From: Sphingobacterium sp. R2
Lineage (GTDB): Bacteria > Bacteroidota > Bacteroidia > Sphingobacteriales > Sphingobacteriaceae
Assembly (NCBI RefSeq): GCF_040760075.1
Contig: NZ_CP142884.1
Location: 2,232,001 to 2,296,000, forward strand
DNA: 64,000 nt
Reading direction: 5' to 3'
Shown: positions 17,217 through 25,356 of the stretch, one piece after another
Numbering within the stretch: the first letter of the stretch is position 1
Layout of the letters: every line of letters starts with the position of its first letter
Made by a program: the position numbers and the translations under genes
The notes under the pieces: generated by a model
Told to the model about the DNA's origin: nothing
The model's input: the letters and a program-made list of their open reading frames with translations, nothing else
Databases searched by the model: none

Positions 17217-19655
17217 TTATTCATCTCTTAGACTATCGACGGGGTTGGTCCTGATAGCCTTCCAGGTCTGATAACTAATGGTACCTAAGGCGATGAGGAC
17301 AGCGCCCATGCCAGCTAGAAAAAAGTACATCCAGTTGATATCTATTTTATAGTTGAAGTCTCTGAGCCATTGGTTCATTGCCCACCACGCAACAGGTGTG
17401 GCAATGACCAAGGCAACAAACACCAATTTTATAAAGTCTCCAGACAGCAGTTTCAGTAATCTCATCGTACTTGCGCCAAGCACCTTCCGCACACCGATTT
17501 CTTTTGTCCGCTGTTGTGTCACATAGGTGGCTAGTCCAAAGAGACCGAGGGAAGCCACAAAAATGGCGACGATTGCAAAACAGCTGAATATATTTTTCGT
17601 TCGTTCAACATCTTGATAAAGGGAAGCAAAGCTCTCATCCAAAAAACTGTAATTGATCTTTTGATTGGGTGAAAATTTATTCCATACACTGTTAATTCCG
17701 TTCAGGGTCTCCTGTAGGTTTTCGGGTTTAACTTTAATGGATAAAAGTGAGGGATAACCCCGTAATACCATACATAAGCCAGCGTATCCTTTACCTTTCA
17801 GCGACTCAAAAATAAAATCGTCCACAACACCAACGACTGTCCAGGTATCGCCATTGGTTATTTTTGCTCCGATGGGATTTTTTAATCCCAGGTCATTCGC
17901 CAATTTTTGGTTGATGATGGCAGCCGTGCTGTCTGTGGCCATTTTGGGATCAAAATTTCTACCTTTGGTCAGTTTCAATCCGAAGGTCTCAAGGTAATCC
18001 TGGTCAATCTCCCAGAACTGTCCCTGTGTGGCCATATCGACCTCCCGTCTGCCTTCATTCCAAAATGGGTTGCCGTTTCTTTTGACACCATCAATGGGGA
18101 CTGGAATAAAATCGCCTAAGGAAACGGAACTTACATTTGCAATGGACTTCAACTCATTTTTAAGACTTGGGATCTGATTTCCCAATGTACCAATACCACG
18201 TAGGATAATGACCTGCTCCTTTTTAAAACCTAAATCTTTTTCAAGGATATAACGTATCTGTTGATTGGTCACCAAGGCACTTACAATAAGGATGATGGAC
18301 GTCGCAAACTGAAAGACGACAAGCCCATTTCTGAATAATGAAGATTTGGCTCCGGTGGTCTTATTTTTCAATGCGGCAATCGGTTTAAATCGGGATAGAT
18401 ACAAAGCTGGATAGATTCCTGCCAGGCTGCCGATGATCAGTATTGTCAATAATAAAGATGGGAAAAAGTAAGGGGATGTCCATGGGATGGTGAGGGACTT
18501 ATTGGCGAGACTGTTGAATATGGGCAACAAAACCCAACTCAACAATAGACCAACAAGCAAAGACAATACACTATAACAAATTGCCTCGAGCAGGAATTGT
18601 CCGATCAATAATGTCCTTGTCGAACCAATTGTCTTCCGGATGCCAATTTCTTTGGACCTTGTAGCGGCATTGGCGGTCGATAGGTTAATAAAATTGATAC
18701 AGGCAATCAAAAGAATAAACAATGCGACGATGGCAAAAGTCCAGACCATGCGAATATCTCCCCGATTCAATGTACTGACTTTATCGTCATCGATATCGGA
18801 AGATTTCAAATGGATGTCAAGTGCATTTTGTAAGTTGATTTTTGCCTGTTCGAATAGAGGATTGAGCTTACGTCCTGATTTTTTATATTCAGGTAAATAG
18901 TGCGCTTTATAATTTCTCAAAATCTCCTTTTCGGTTTGTTCAATATTGACTTGCGGCTTTAATTTAACGTAGACCGTGTAATTATTGCTGAGCCATTGGT
19001 TCTGTTCACCGGGATAAAAGGGTTCGCCTGCGAGCGACATGAAGAAGCTATAACCTGCTAAAGTGGAGTTTTGGGGTATATCTTCGATCACGCCGGTAAT
19101 GGTATACAGCTTGGATCTGTTATTGTTCAGATAAATGGTCTGTCCGATAGGATCATTTTTAAAGTATTTTTCCGCTTTACTTTTCGTAATGACAAGTGTA
19201 TTGGGTTCATCCAATGCGTGGGCAAGAGTTCCTGAAACCATGGGTGTCGGAAACATGTCGAGAATAGATTGATCAATATAGACAAAGCCATCATCATAAA
19301 AGCTTTGCGGATTATCATTCAGGGAGAGCTGGTTACTTCCGGCGCCAAATAAAGGGTTAGGGAGTATTCGGCCTGTTTGCTCGATAGCGGGAATTTCGGC
19401 TTTCAGTGCTGGGGCAACGGGAGCCGAGAGTGATACCCAACGTTGAATTTTACCTTCGATCGGTAGCTGAACGACGAGACGATAGGTGCGATCCATTGCT
19501 GGATAAAACTTGTTGTAACTGGTCTCATGCTTGATATACAGTACGATGAGCATACAGATTGCGATACCAAAAGCAAATCCTCCGATCTTTATAAAAGAAT
19601 AGAGCTTATTTTTTGCCATGTTTCGCCAAGCGATTTTAAGACTATTTCCTATCAT
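17217..19655 (-). CDS. MacB/FtsX-type ABC permease, array copy 12 (single-gene unit)
   Basis: 812 aa, the longest copy. Layout shared by the array: helix 1 (residues about 21-42), periplasmic MacB-like core (about 50-280), three helices (about 285-405), helix 5 near 430, a second periplasmic core (about 450-670), three final helices and the C-terminal motif NPVDSLRDE. ATPase-contacting coupling helices are marked by KEIGIRKTIGST (about 338) and KEIGVRKVLGAS (about 718). This class moves substrates from the periplasmic side toward a TolC-type channel instead of across the inner membrane. The gene has its own activator site and sigma-54-like promoter. Confidence 0.92.
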   Translation of the reverse strand: MIGNSLKIAWRNMAKNKLYSFIKIGGFAFGIAICMLIVLYIKHETSYNKFYPAMDRTYRLVVQLPIEGKIQRWVSLSAPVAPALKAEIPAIEQTGRILPNPLFGAGSNQLSLNDNPQSFYDDGFVYIDQSILDMFPTPMVSGTLAHALDEPNTLVITKSKAEKYFKNDPIGQTIYLNNNRSKLYTITGVIEDIPQNSTLAGYSFFMSLAGEPFYPGEQNQWLSNNYTVYVKLKPQVNIEQTEKEILRNYKAHYLPEYKKSGRKLNPLFEQAKINLQNALDIHLKSSDIDDDKVSTLNRGDIRMVWTFAIVALFILLIACINFINLSTANAATRSKEIGIRKTIGSTRTLLIGQFLLEAICYSVLSLLVGLLLSWVLLPIFNSLANKSLTIPWTSPYFFPSLLLTILIIGSLAGIYPALYLSRFKPIAALKNKTTGAKSSLFRNGLVVFQFATSIILIVSALVTNQQIRYILEKDLGFKKEQVIILRGIGTLGNQIPSLKNELKSIANVSSVSLGDFIPVPIDGVKRNGNPFWNEGRREVDMATQGQFWEIDQDYLETFGLKLTKGRNFDPKMATDSTAAIINQKLANDLGLKNPIGAKITNGDTWTVVGVVDDFIFESLKGKGYAGLCMVLRGYPSLLSIKVKPENLQETLNGINSVWNKFSPNQKINYSFLDESFASLYQDVERTKNIFSCFAIVAIFVASLGLFGLATYVTQQRTKEIGVRKVLGASTMRLLKLLSGDFIKLVFVALVIATPVAWWAMNQWLRDFNYKIDINWMYFFLAGMGAVLIALGTISYQTWKAIRTNPVDSLRDE

Positions 19656-19723
19656 AACAATACATTTTTAAGATCTTATTGGTCGATCGGTAATCGACCA
19701 ATTAATCTAGACATTAGACTGAA

Positions 19724-19739
19724 GTCAATTGTATTGCCA
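19724..19739 (-). promoter_or_regulatory. sigma-54-like promoter of permease copy 12
   Basis: On the minus strand TGGCAATACAATTGAC has a full -24 TGGCA and a -12 TTGA with canonical spacing (C to A at the last -12 base). It lies 69 bp upstream of the ATG. Confidence 0.7.
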
Positions 19740-19792
19740 TTTTGTTAAGTTATTGTTTTTTAGTTTTTTGTCTTGTTTGTTGGATTTTGAGG

Positions 19793-19832
19793 CTGTACGA
19801 TATCGAACAGTTTTTCGTCCAATACCGCACAG
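19793..19832. promoter_or_regulatory. bipartite activator site (UAS) of permease copy 12
   Basis: The units TGTACGATATCGAACA (19794-19809) and CGTCCAATACCGCACA (19816-19831) are 22 bp apart. The centre is 75 bp upstream of the -24 GG. Its second unit closely resembles the first unit at the tolC promoter. Confidence 0.75.
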
Positions 19833-19864
19833 ATCATCTTATTAAAGGGCTCTAGGAAGGTATC

Positions 19865-20089
19865 CTAGTCCTTAATCTCTTTCAGTTGGAGATGTTCGCA
19901 AAGTTCAAGCATCATTTTGGCCGGATCTGTATCAATGGCCAGAGCAATCAAATACATTTCATCTAAACGTAATTTAGCGGTCTCGGTCATGGTCAATTCA
20001 TTAATTCTCGCTTTACTTAATCCTGTTTTGCGGGCAATCTGGGATTTATTCACAGATTTCTTCGCTAGAAACTCGCCTAGTTTTGTCAT
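19865..20089 (-). CDS. small helix-turn-helix (XRE-like) protein
   Basis: 74 aa. The sequence LAKKSVNKSQIARKTGLSKARINELT (residues about 8-33) is a lambda-repressor-type helix-turn-helix; the remainder is a short helical tail with no ligand or enzyme domain. It sits between two permease units of the array in the same orientation, so it may be a local modulator, but nothing else links it to them. Its upstream region has a sigma-A-like promoter and repeated TATAGATAA elements that could be its operator. Confidence 0.75.
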   Translation of the reverse strand: MTKLGEFLAKKSVNKSQIARKTGLSKARINELTMTETAKLRLDEMYLIALAIDTDPAKMMLELCEHLQLKEIKD

Positions 20090-20113
20090 CCTTTTATTTT
20101 AATAATCTGTCCT

Positions 20114-20157
20114 TTTGTATAGATAAATATAGATAATGTTATTTTTATTTATACAAA
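20114..20157 (-). promoter_or_regulatory. putative promoter/operator of the small HTH gene
   Basis: On the minus strand TTTG (20157-20154) and TATATTTA (20131-20124) resemble -33/-7 elements with a 22-bp spacer. Two copies of TATAGATAA (20118 and 20128) and the flanking inverted pair TTTGTATA/TATACAAA overlap it, as an autoregulated operator might. Confidence 0.35.
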
Positions 20158-20335
20158 TGTTTTTGTTTTTGCAATACTTTCTATTTCTTTGTATCGAAAA
20201 TCTATATTGTTTCAATGTACCAATTATGAAAACAGCGAAAATTCAAAAAACTTACACCAATTATAAACTTTCATTCCCTTTAGCTAAATAACAGTTTGCT
20301 CGATTTAAATTTGCACAACTACGGCTTATTTTTTC

Positions 20336-22732
20336 TTATTCATCCCGCAAACTATTTACGGGATTGATGCGGGCTGTCTGGAATATCCGGATAGCAATAA
20401 TCGTTAATGTCGTCAAACCCATAAACAATCCCGTGAAAACAAAGAGAGCAATCGGAACATCGATATGGTAGTAAAAGTTTTCCAGCCATTTGTGTATAAA
20501 CCACCATGCTATGGGCAAAGCGATCAGAATTGCTATCAGCAGGAGTAAAATAAATGATTTGGAAATCATATAGGTGATCGTATTTACCGAAGCACCGAGC
20601 ACTTTACGGATACCAATTTCTTTTACTCTTCGTTCTAACGTATAAATGGCAATGGCTACGATCCCTAAGATAGCAATCAGCATACTAGCTCCTGTAAAAA
20701 GTGCCAATTGTTGGTACTGCTTTTTCTCTTTGTTATACTGATGCTGTACCTGATCTTCCTGCCAGTTGATCTGCGCTATCCGGTTAGGGAAAAAGTTGTT
20801 CCACGTGCTGTTTACCAGTGCTAAAGCTTCCTTTTTCTTACCTTCTTCTACGCGGATAAGCATACAGCTGCCTTCCCATTCATTTTGCGCTTTAATCGCA
20901 AAAGGACCGATCGGAAACTTTAGACTTGCTCCGTTGAACTCTTTAAATATGCCTACGGGTGTATTGTTTAAAGGCTCATTGCTCTTATTAAGTTTTAAAG
21001 ACAGCCGTTGGGCGGTCTGTTCGGAAACGAGCATATTGGTAAAGACCTGTTGCTCGGCCTGTATCGAATCCGTAAATGGCCTATCCAGCGCATAGTCCGC
21101 ACTTAAAGGCCGGCCATTCAGGAGCTTTATACCCATTGTTTTGATGTAATCATAATCCGCATAGACAAATACAACTGGGAGTTCTTCGTTCGGATTGATA
21201 GGGTCTTTTACTGTTTTAAAATCTACACTGCCACTAAAGGGCGTCCAGCTTGTGAGACTGACCGAAGAAATATACGAATGTTTTAATAGCTCTTGTTTGA
21301 ACGCCTGATCTTTTCCCTCCCAGGAGGTATAATTGATGGTCAAGAGATTTTTGGGGGCATAGCCAAGATCTTTGTTGTACAGGTAATGCAATTGTGCCCG
21401 CATGGACACCATACAAATCGCTACGACGATGGCAATGGCAAACTGTACAATCACCAGCACTTTGGTAAATGCCATATTTAGCGGGAGCTTGAAGAAAGAA
21501 AGCTGTTTCCGAAGTTCTAGGGACGGCCGTGTTTTTGATAGTGACAAGGCCGTAGGTAGGCTACAAAGCCAGCCCAGAATGATCCACATGGATAGCAATC
21601 CAACAAACATGAATAGGGAATGTTGGTAGCTCATGGTCAATGGATGTTCTAAATAGTGTTCAAATGCAGGACTGATAAGCACGTAACTCAAAAATGCAAT
21701 CATAAAAGAGCCGGCAAAGAGTATGGTACTCTCTAGGCCCATTTGTAGGATCACATTTTTTCGGCTTGCTCCCAGTACTTTGCGTATACCGATCTGCTGT
21801 GTGCGTTTGAGTGCATGGGCAAAGCTCAAGTTGATATAATTGATACTGACCAATACAAGGATCAAGATCCCTATTCCTGCTAGCAGATAAATGTCTTGCA
21901 TCGGGTTTTCCCAACCTGTAATACTTCGCAAGTGTATATCTGTGATGGGCTCAATAAAAAGATTGTGCTCTTTCGTCCAATCACCTAGTTTTTGCGTATT
22001 ATACCACTTGTTTATCTTGTCTGAAAAACTTTGAACATCAGTTGTACTTTTGAGCAATAGAATTTGTGTTTGTAACGAACCACTTTTTTCGGGATTGAAT
22101 TCATTCACCTTAGGCATCAGCACGAAGGCTTCTGCCTGGAAGGAAGAGTTATGGGGCATATCCTCAATAATGGCATTAACATAATAAGCTTCGGGTTCCC
22201 CTTCTTGAGGTTTATTGTAGAATGTGCTACCGAGCACGTCTTTGCCACCGAAGTATTTTTGTACCCCAGAAGCTGTCAATGTGATATTTTTTGCTCCGGA
22301 AATAACCTGTTTCGGATTACCTGCGATAATTTTTGTATCAAAAAGATGGAAAAAGCCGCTGTCGACTTCCAGCGTATTGATTTCGGTAAATTGCCCTGAG
22401 CGCTTGTTTATTGTTAATTTTGGTGAAAATGAATTGATTGAAGTATAGCCAAGTACTTCTGGGAAATGAGCTTTTAATGTTGCAGAGATACCTTCAGGAG
22501 CTCCCGAATTATTGTTTGTGAATCCTTTCTGCGTTTCTTTGGGCACAATTCGCATTCTGTAGAGCGCTTTGGAGTTGCTCCATTGTCTGTCGTAGGAAAG
22601 CTCATCAACGACAAGTGAACTGATTAGCATAAAAACCAGCAGGGCAATCGTTAAACCAACGAGGTTTGATAGCGAATAGATACGATTGCGCATCAATGTC
22701 CGCCAGGCGGTTTTAAGATGGTTCTTTATCAT
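20336..22732 (-). CDS. MacB/FtsX-type ABC permease, array copy 11
   Basis: 798 aa with an ordinary N-terminus (FKTAWR-type: LKTAWRTLMRNRIYSLSNLVGL) and ending INPVNSLRDE. The first coupling motif is atypical, TQQIGIRKVLGAS (about residue 314), lacking the usual Lys-Glu before the Ile-Gly; the second, VKEIGIRKVLGAS (about 704), is standard. It starts only 27 bp after copy 10, so the two are surely co-transcribed from the promoter ahead of copy 10. A 246-bp gap with the HTH gene's control region follows it. Confidence 0.92.
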   Translation of the reverse strand: MIKNHLKTAWRTLMRNRIYSLSNLVGLTIALLVFMLISSLVVDELSYDRQWSNSKALYRMRIVPKETQKGFTNNNSGAPEGISATLKAHFPEVLGYTSINSFSPKLTINKRSGQFTEINTLEVDSGFFHLFDTKIIAGNPKQVISGAKNITLTASGVQKYFGGKDVLGSTFYNKPQEGEPEAYYVNAIIEDMPHNSSFQAEAFVLMPKVNEFNPEKSGSLQTQILLLKSTTDVQSFSDKINKWYNTQKLGDWTKEHNLFIEPITDIHLRSITGWENPMQDIYLLAGIGILILVLVSINYINLSFAHALKRTQQIGIRKVLGASRKNVILQMGLESTILFAGSFMIAFLSYVLISPAFEHYLEHPLTMSYQHSLFMFVGLLSMWIILGWLCSLPTALSLSKTRPSLELRKQLSFFKLPLNMAFTKVLVIVQFAIAIVVAICMVSMRAQLHYLYNKDLGYAPKNLLTINYTSWEGKDQAFKQELLKHSYISSVSLTSWTPFSGSVDFKTVKDPINPNEELPVVFVYADYDYIKTMGIKLLNGRPLSADYALDRPFTDSIQAEQQVFTNMLVSEQTAQRLSLKLNKSNEPLNNTPVGIFKEFNGASLKFPIGPFAIKAQNEWEGSCMLIRVEEGKKKEALALVNSTWNNFFPNRIAQINWQEDQVQHQYNKEKKQYQQLALFTGASMLIAILGIVAIAIYTLERRVKEIGIRKVLGASVNTITYMISKSFILLLLIAILIALPIAWWFIHKWLENFYYHIDVPIALFVFTGLFMGLTTLTIIAIRIFQTARINPVNSLRDE

Positions 22733-22759
22733 AGGGTTAATATGGATTGGTTTCGTAAA

Positions 22760-25165
22760 TTATTCATCTCGTAATTTTTCAACGGGATTAAACCGAGTTG
22801 ATCGAAATACAATAATGCCCACCAATAAACTCAGCAAACCAATCAAAGTCCCCAATGGTAACAAGTAGGTAAACGCATTGATTTCTATTCTGATAATGTA
22901 ATTTTGCAGCCAGTATTGCATCAATAGATAACTCAGTGGAACTGTCGTTAATGCCGCAAATAGGAAGATTCCGTAGTACTCTTTCGAAAAGAGCAACATC
23001 AAATGTGCTAGGGAAGCCCCAAGTACTTTACGAATGCCGACTTCTTTATTGCGCAGATGGATGGAAAGCGATATTAATCCGGTAAGTCCCAATACAACAA
23101 TCAGCAGCGAAACAACCGTAGCAATGTGGGAAGCGCGATGCAACTGCAGCTCAGTTTCATATAAATTTTTGATACGTTCATCCATAAATTGATATTCGAA
23201 TGGAGCATCGGGCAACAACGTTTTCCACTTTTTTTCGAGTTGTTGTACTGCATTGGAAAGGGAGCCTTGCTGTAAACGGATGCTAAAGTATCGATATTGT
23301 AAGCTTTCCTGTACATCTGTCCAGACGATAGGAGGAGAGGCCTGATGAAGTGAATTGGCAACAAAATTGTCTGCAACGCCCACAATAGTCATTTTGTAAC
23401 TGGGATCAGCCAGAGCAATTTGCTGACCAATAGCTTGCTCGGCATTTTTAAAACCAAAATCATTCATGGCCTTTTTATTGATAACAACTGGATTGTTATT
23501 CGCATTGGCAACATAGTTTTTAGGGAGAAAAGTTCCAGCAACTAGTGGTATCTCATACGTTTCCAAAAAATGACTATCACTTGTAATCCGTTGTACCTGG
23601 ATTTCTCTGTCATCTGTCGTCCCGAAGGCAGGCTGCATATTGGACCCAAGCAATCCGGGAGTTTCATAAGATAAGCTTATTGATTTTACTTCTGGCTGTT
23701 GGCTGAGTTCCTGTTGTACGGTCTCCATTTTGCGAACACCATTTACGGACCAATCTCTAGGTACCTGAACGGTTAATAAGTAGTCTTTGTTGTAGCCTAG
23801 ATTGCTATGGAGAAATAGATCCACTTGTTTGGAAATAATTAAGGTGCAGACAAGCAGGAGCAAGGCTACCCCAAATTGAAAAAACAAAAGAATTTTTCGG
23901 ACCAGCTGTTTGCCCCCCAGCGTCGAAAACTGGCTTTTGACTGCCGGAAGTATTGCGACATTGGAAAGTTTAATGGCTGGATAGAGCCCCGCTGATAGAC
24001 CAATGAACAACGTCATTATAACCAGTAGACCAAAAAAGTAAATTGGTAATTCCACCAACGAGGGTAGCTTGCGCATCAAGACATGTTCGAAGATTGGACT
24101 TGTGATGAAATAAATTGGAAGACTGATCAATGCTGCTATGGCCACAATCAGAATATATTCGGTCATCAGCTGTCTAATAAGCTGCATGCGAGATGATCCC
24201 ATCATCTTTCGAACACCGATTTCCTTTAATCGCGTAATGTGCTGAGCAATACTAAAATTGACGAAATTGATGATGGCCATGATCAAGATGAAGATGGCAG
24301 TCCAAACCAGCGTCTGTATCATTTTACGGACGGCCCCTTGGTTGTCATCCAAATAATAAGTTTTCAATGGTTTTAGATCAGGGCTATATTCACTGGAAAA
24401 TTCCTTATCGGTATTTTTTCTTACCAACGTTTCAATGGCGGCATCTACACGATTCAAGCTTACACCTGGTTTCAATTCGATGTAACCGGCAATATAAGGG
24501 TTATTCCAATTGTCTATCGATCGGCCAAAGAATTGCTCATTGATGATCGGTAAAAATATGTCGGCATGCATATTCTTTGTGAGATCCATAATGGCATTTT
24601 GAACATCGGATTTGATGATTGCTGTAATTTCAAAATCCTGCTTTTCACCCTTGAAATTTTTTATCTGTAGCGATTTGCCGAGTACATCCACATGCCCGAA
24701 ATATTTTATGGCTGCTTTGTCACTTATAACAACTGAAAAGGGATTATTTAATGCCGTATTGGCATTGCCCGCCAGAATATGAAATCCGAACATCGTCAAT
24801 AGACTGGGATCTCCAAGAGACATGCCTTCTTCATGTACTGTCGCACCGTTTGCTACGATACCGGTCAATCCATCAATCCGATAATAGTTAGAGACCAGAT
24901 TGGGATACTCCTCATGCAAGGCTTTGGGGAGCGCCCCTAGTGTGGTTAAGTTAATACCAAATCCTTCTTTCTTATACTTGCTTTGCAACAAAAATTGCCG
25001 ATCAATATTTTTGATAGTGCTATTCACTTGGTGTACATCCCATACATAGGCACTTACAAGTAGTAGAAAAGTAATACCGCAGGTCAATCCAATTAGATTG
25101 ATCAGATTTTGGACTTTTTTCTTTCCGATATTTCGCCACGCAATCTTGAAGTTTGTAAAGTTCAT
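22760..25165 (-). CDS. MacB/FtsX-type ABC permease, array copy 10 (first gene of a two-gene unit)
   Basis: 801 aa. N-terminus FKIAWRNIGKKKVQNLINLIGL, coupling motifs KEIGVRKMMGSS (about residue 317) and KEVGIRKVLGAS (about 710), C-terminal motif NPVEKLRDE. The segment after helix 1 reads VWDVHQVNSTIKN, without the Ser-Tyr-Asp/Asn-Lys found after helix 1 in many other copies, so the edge of its periplasmic domain is diverged. A complete activator site and sigma-54-like promoter lie in the 191-bp gap upstream. Confidence 0.92.
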   Translation of the reverse strand: MNFTNFKIAWRNIGKKKVQNLINLIGLTCGITFLLLVSAYVWDVHQVNSTIKNIDRQFLLQSKYKKEGFGINLTTLGALPKALHEEYPNLVSNYYRIDGLTGIVANGATVHEEGMSLGDPSLLTMFGFHILAGNANTALNNPFSVVISDKAAIKYFGHVDVLGKSLQIKNFKGEKQDFEITAIIKSDVQNAIMDLTKNMHADIFLPIINEQFFGRSIDNWNNPYIAGYIELKPGVSLNRVDAAIETLVRKNTDKEFSSEYSPDLKPLKTYYLDDNQGAVRKMIQTLVWTAIFILIMAIINFVNFSIAQHITRLKEIGVRKMMGSSRMQLIRQLMTEYILIVAIAALISLPIYFITSPIFEHVLMRKLPSLVELPIYFFGLLVIMTLFIGLSAGLYPAIKLSNVAILPAVKSQFSTLGGKQLVRKILLFFQFGVALLLLVCTLIISKQVDLFLHSNLGYNKDYLLTVQVPRDWSVNGVRKMETVQQELSQQPEVKSISLSYETPGLLGSNMQPAFGTTDDREIQVQRITSDSHFLETYEIPLVAGTFLPKNYVANANNNPVVINKKAMNDFGFKNAEQAIGQQIALADPSYKMTIVGVADNFVANSLHQASPPIVWTDVQESLQYRYFSIRLQQGSLSNAVQQLEKKWKTLLPDAPFEYQFMDERIKNLYETELQLHRASHIATVVSLLIVVLGLTGLISLSIHLRNKEVGIRKVLGASLAHLMLLFSKEYYGIFLFAALTTVPLSYLLMQYWLQNYIIRIEINAFTYLLPLGTLIGLLSLLVGIIVFRSTRFNPVEKLRDE

Positions 25166-25237
25166 TGTCTTATACTAAGAATTTATTCCGGTCGTGGAGC
25201 TGCTGATCGCTTGTGTGCTCGACTTAGAAAACTAAAA

Positions 25238-25254
25238 TACAAATGTTTGGCCAA
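25238..25254 (-). promoter_or_regulatory. sigma-54-like promoter of permease copies 10-11
   Basis: On the minus strand TTGGCCAAACATTTGTA has -24 TTGGC and -12 TTTGT at canonical spacing, 72 bp upstream of the ATG of copy 10. Confidence 0.68.
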
Positions 25255-25305
25255 GTAGTTATCCTTTTGATCATTAACGTGTTGTCTTCCTGGTTCTTTT
25301 CCTTG

Positions 25306-25345
25306 CTGTTCAATATCGGACAGTGCTTTGTCCATAGCTGAACAG
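25306..25345. promoter_or_regulatory. bipartite activator site (UAS) of permease copies 10-11
   Basis: The units TGTTCAATATCGGACA (25307-25322) and TGTCCATAGCTGAACA (25329-25344) are 22 bp apart. The whole element is close to one large palindrome. The centre is 74 bp upstream of the -24 GG. It starts about 12 bp from the stop codon of copy 9. Confidence 0.8.
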
Positions 25346-25356
25346 ACGAGTCTATT

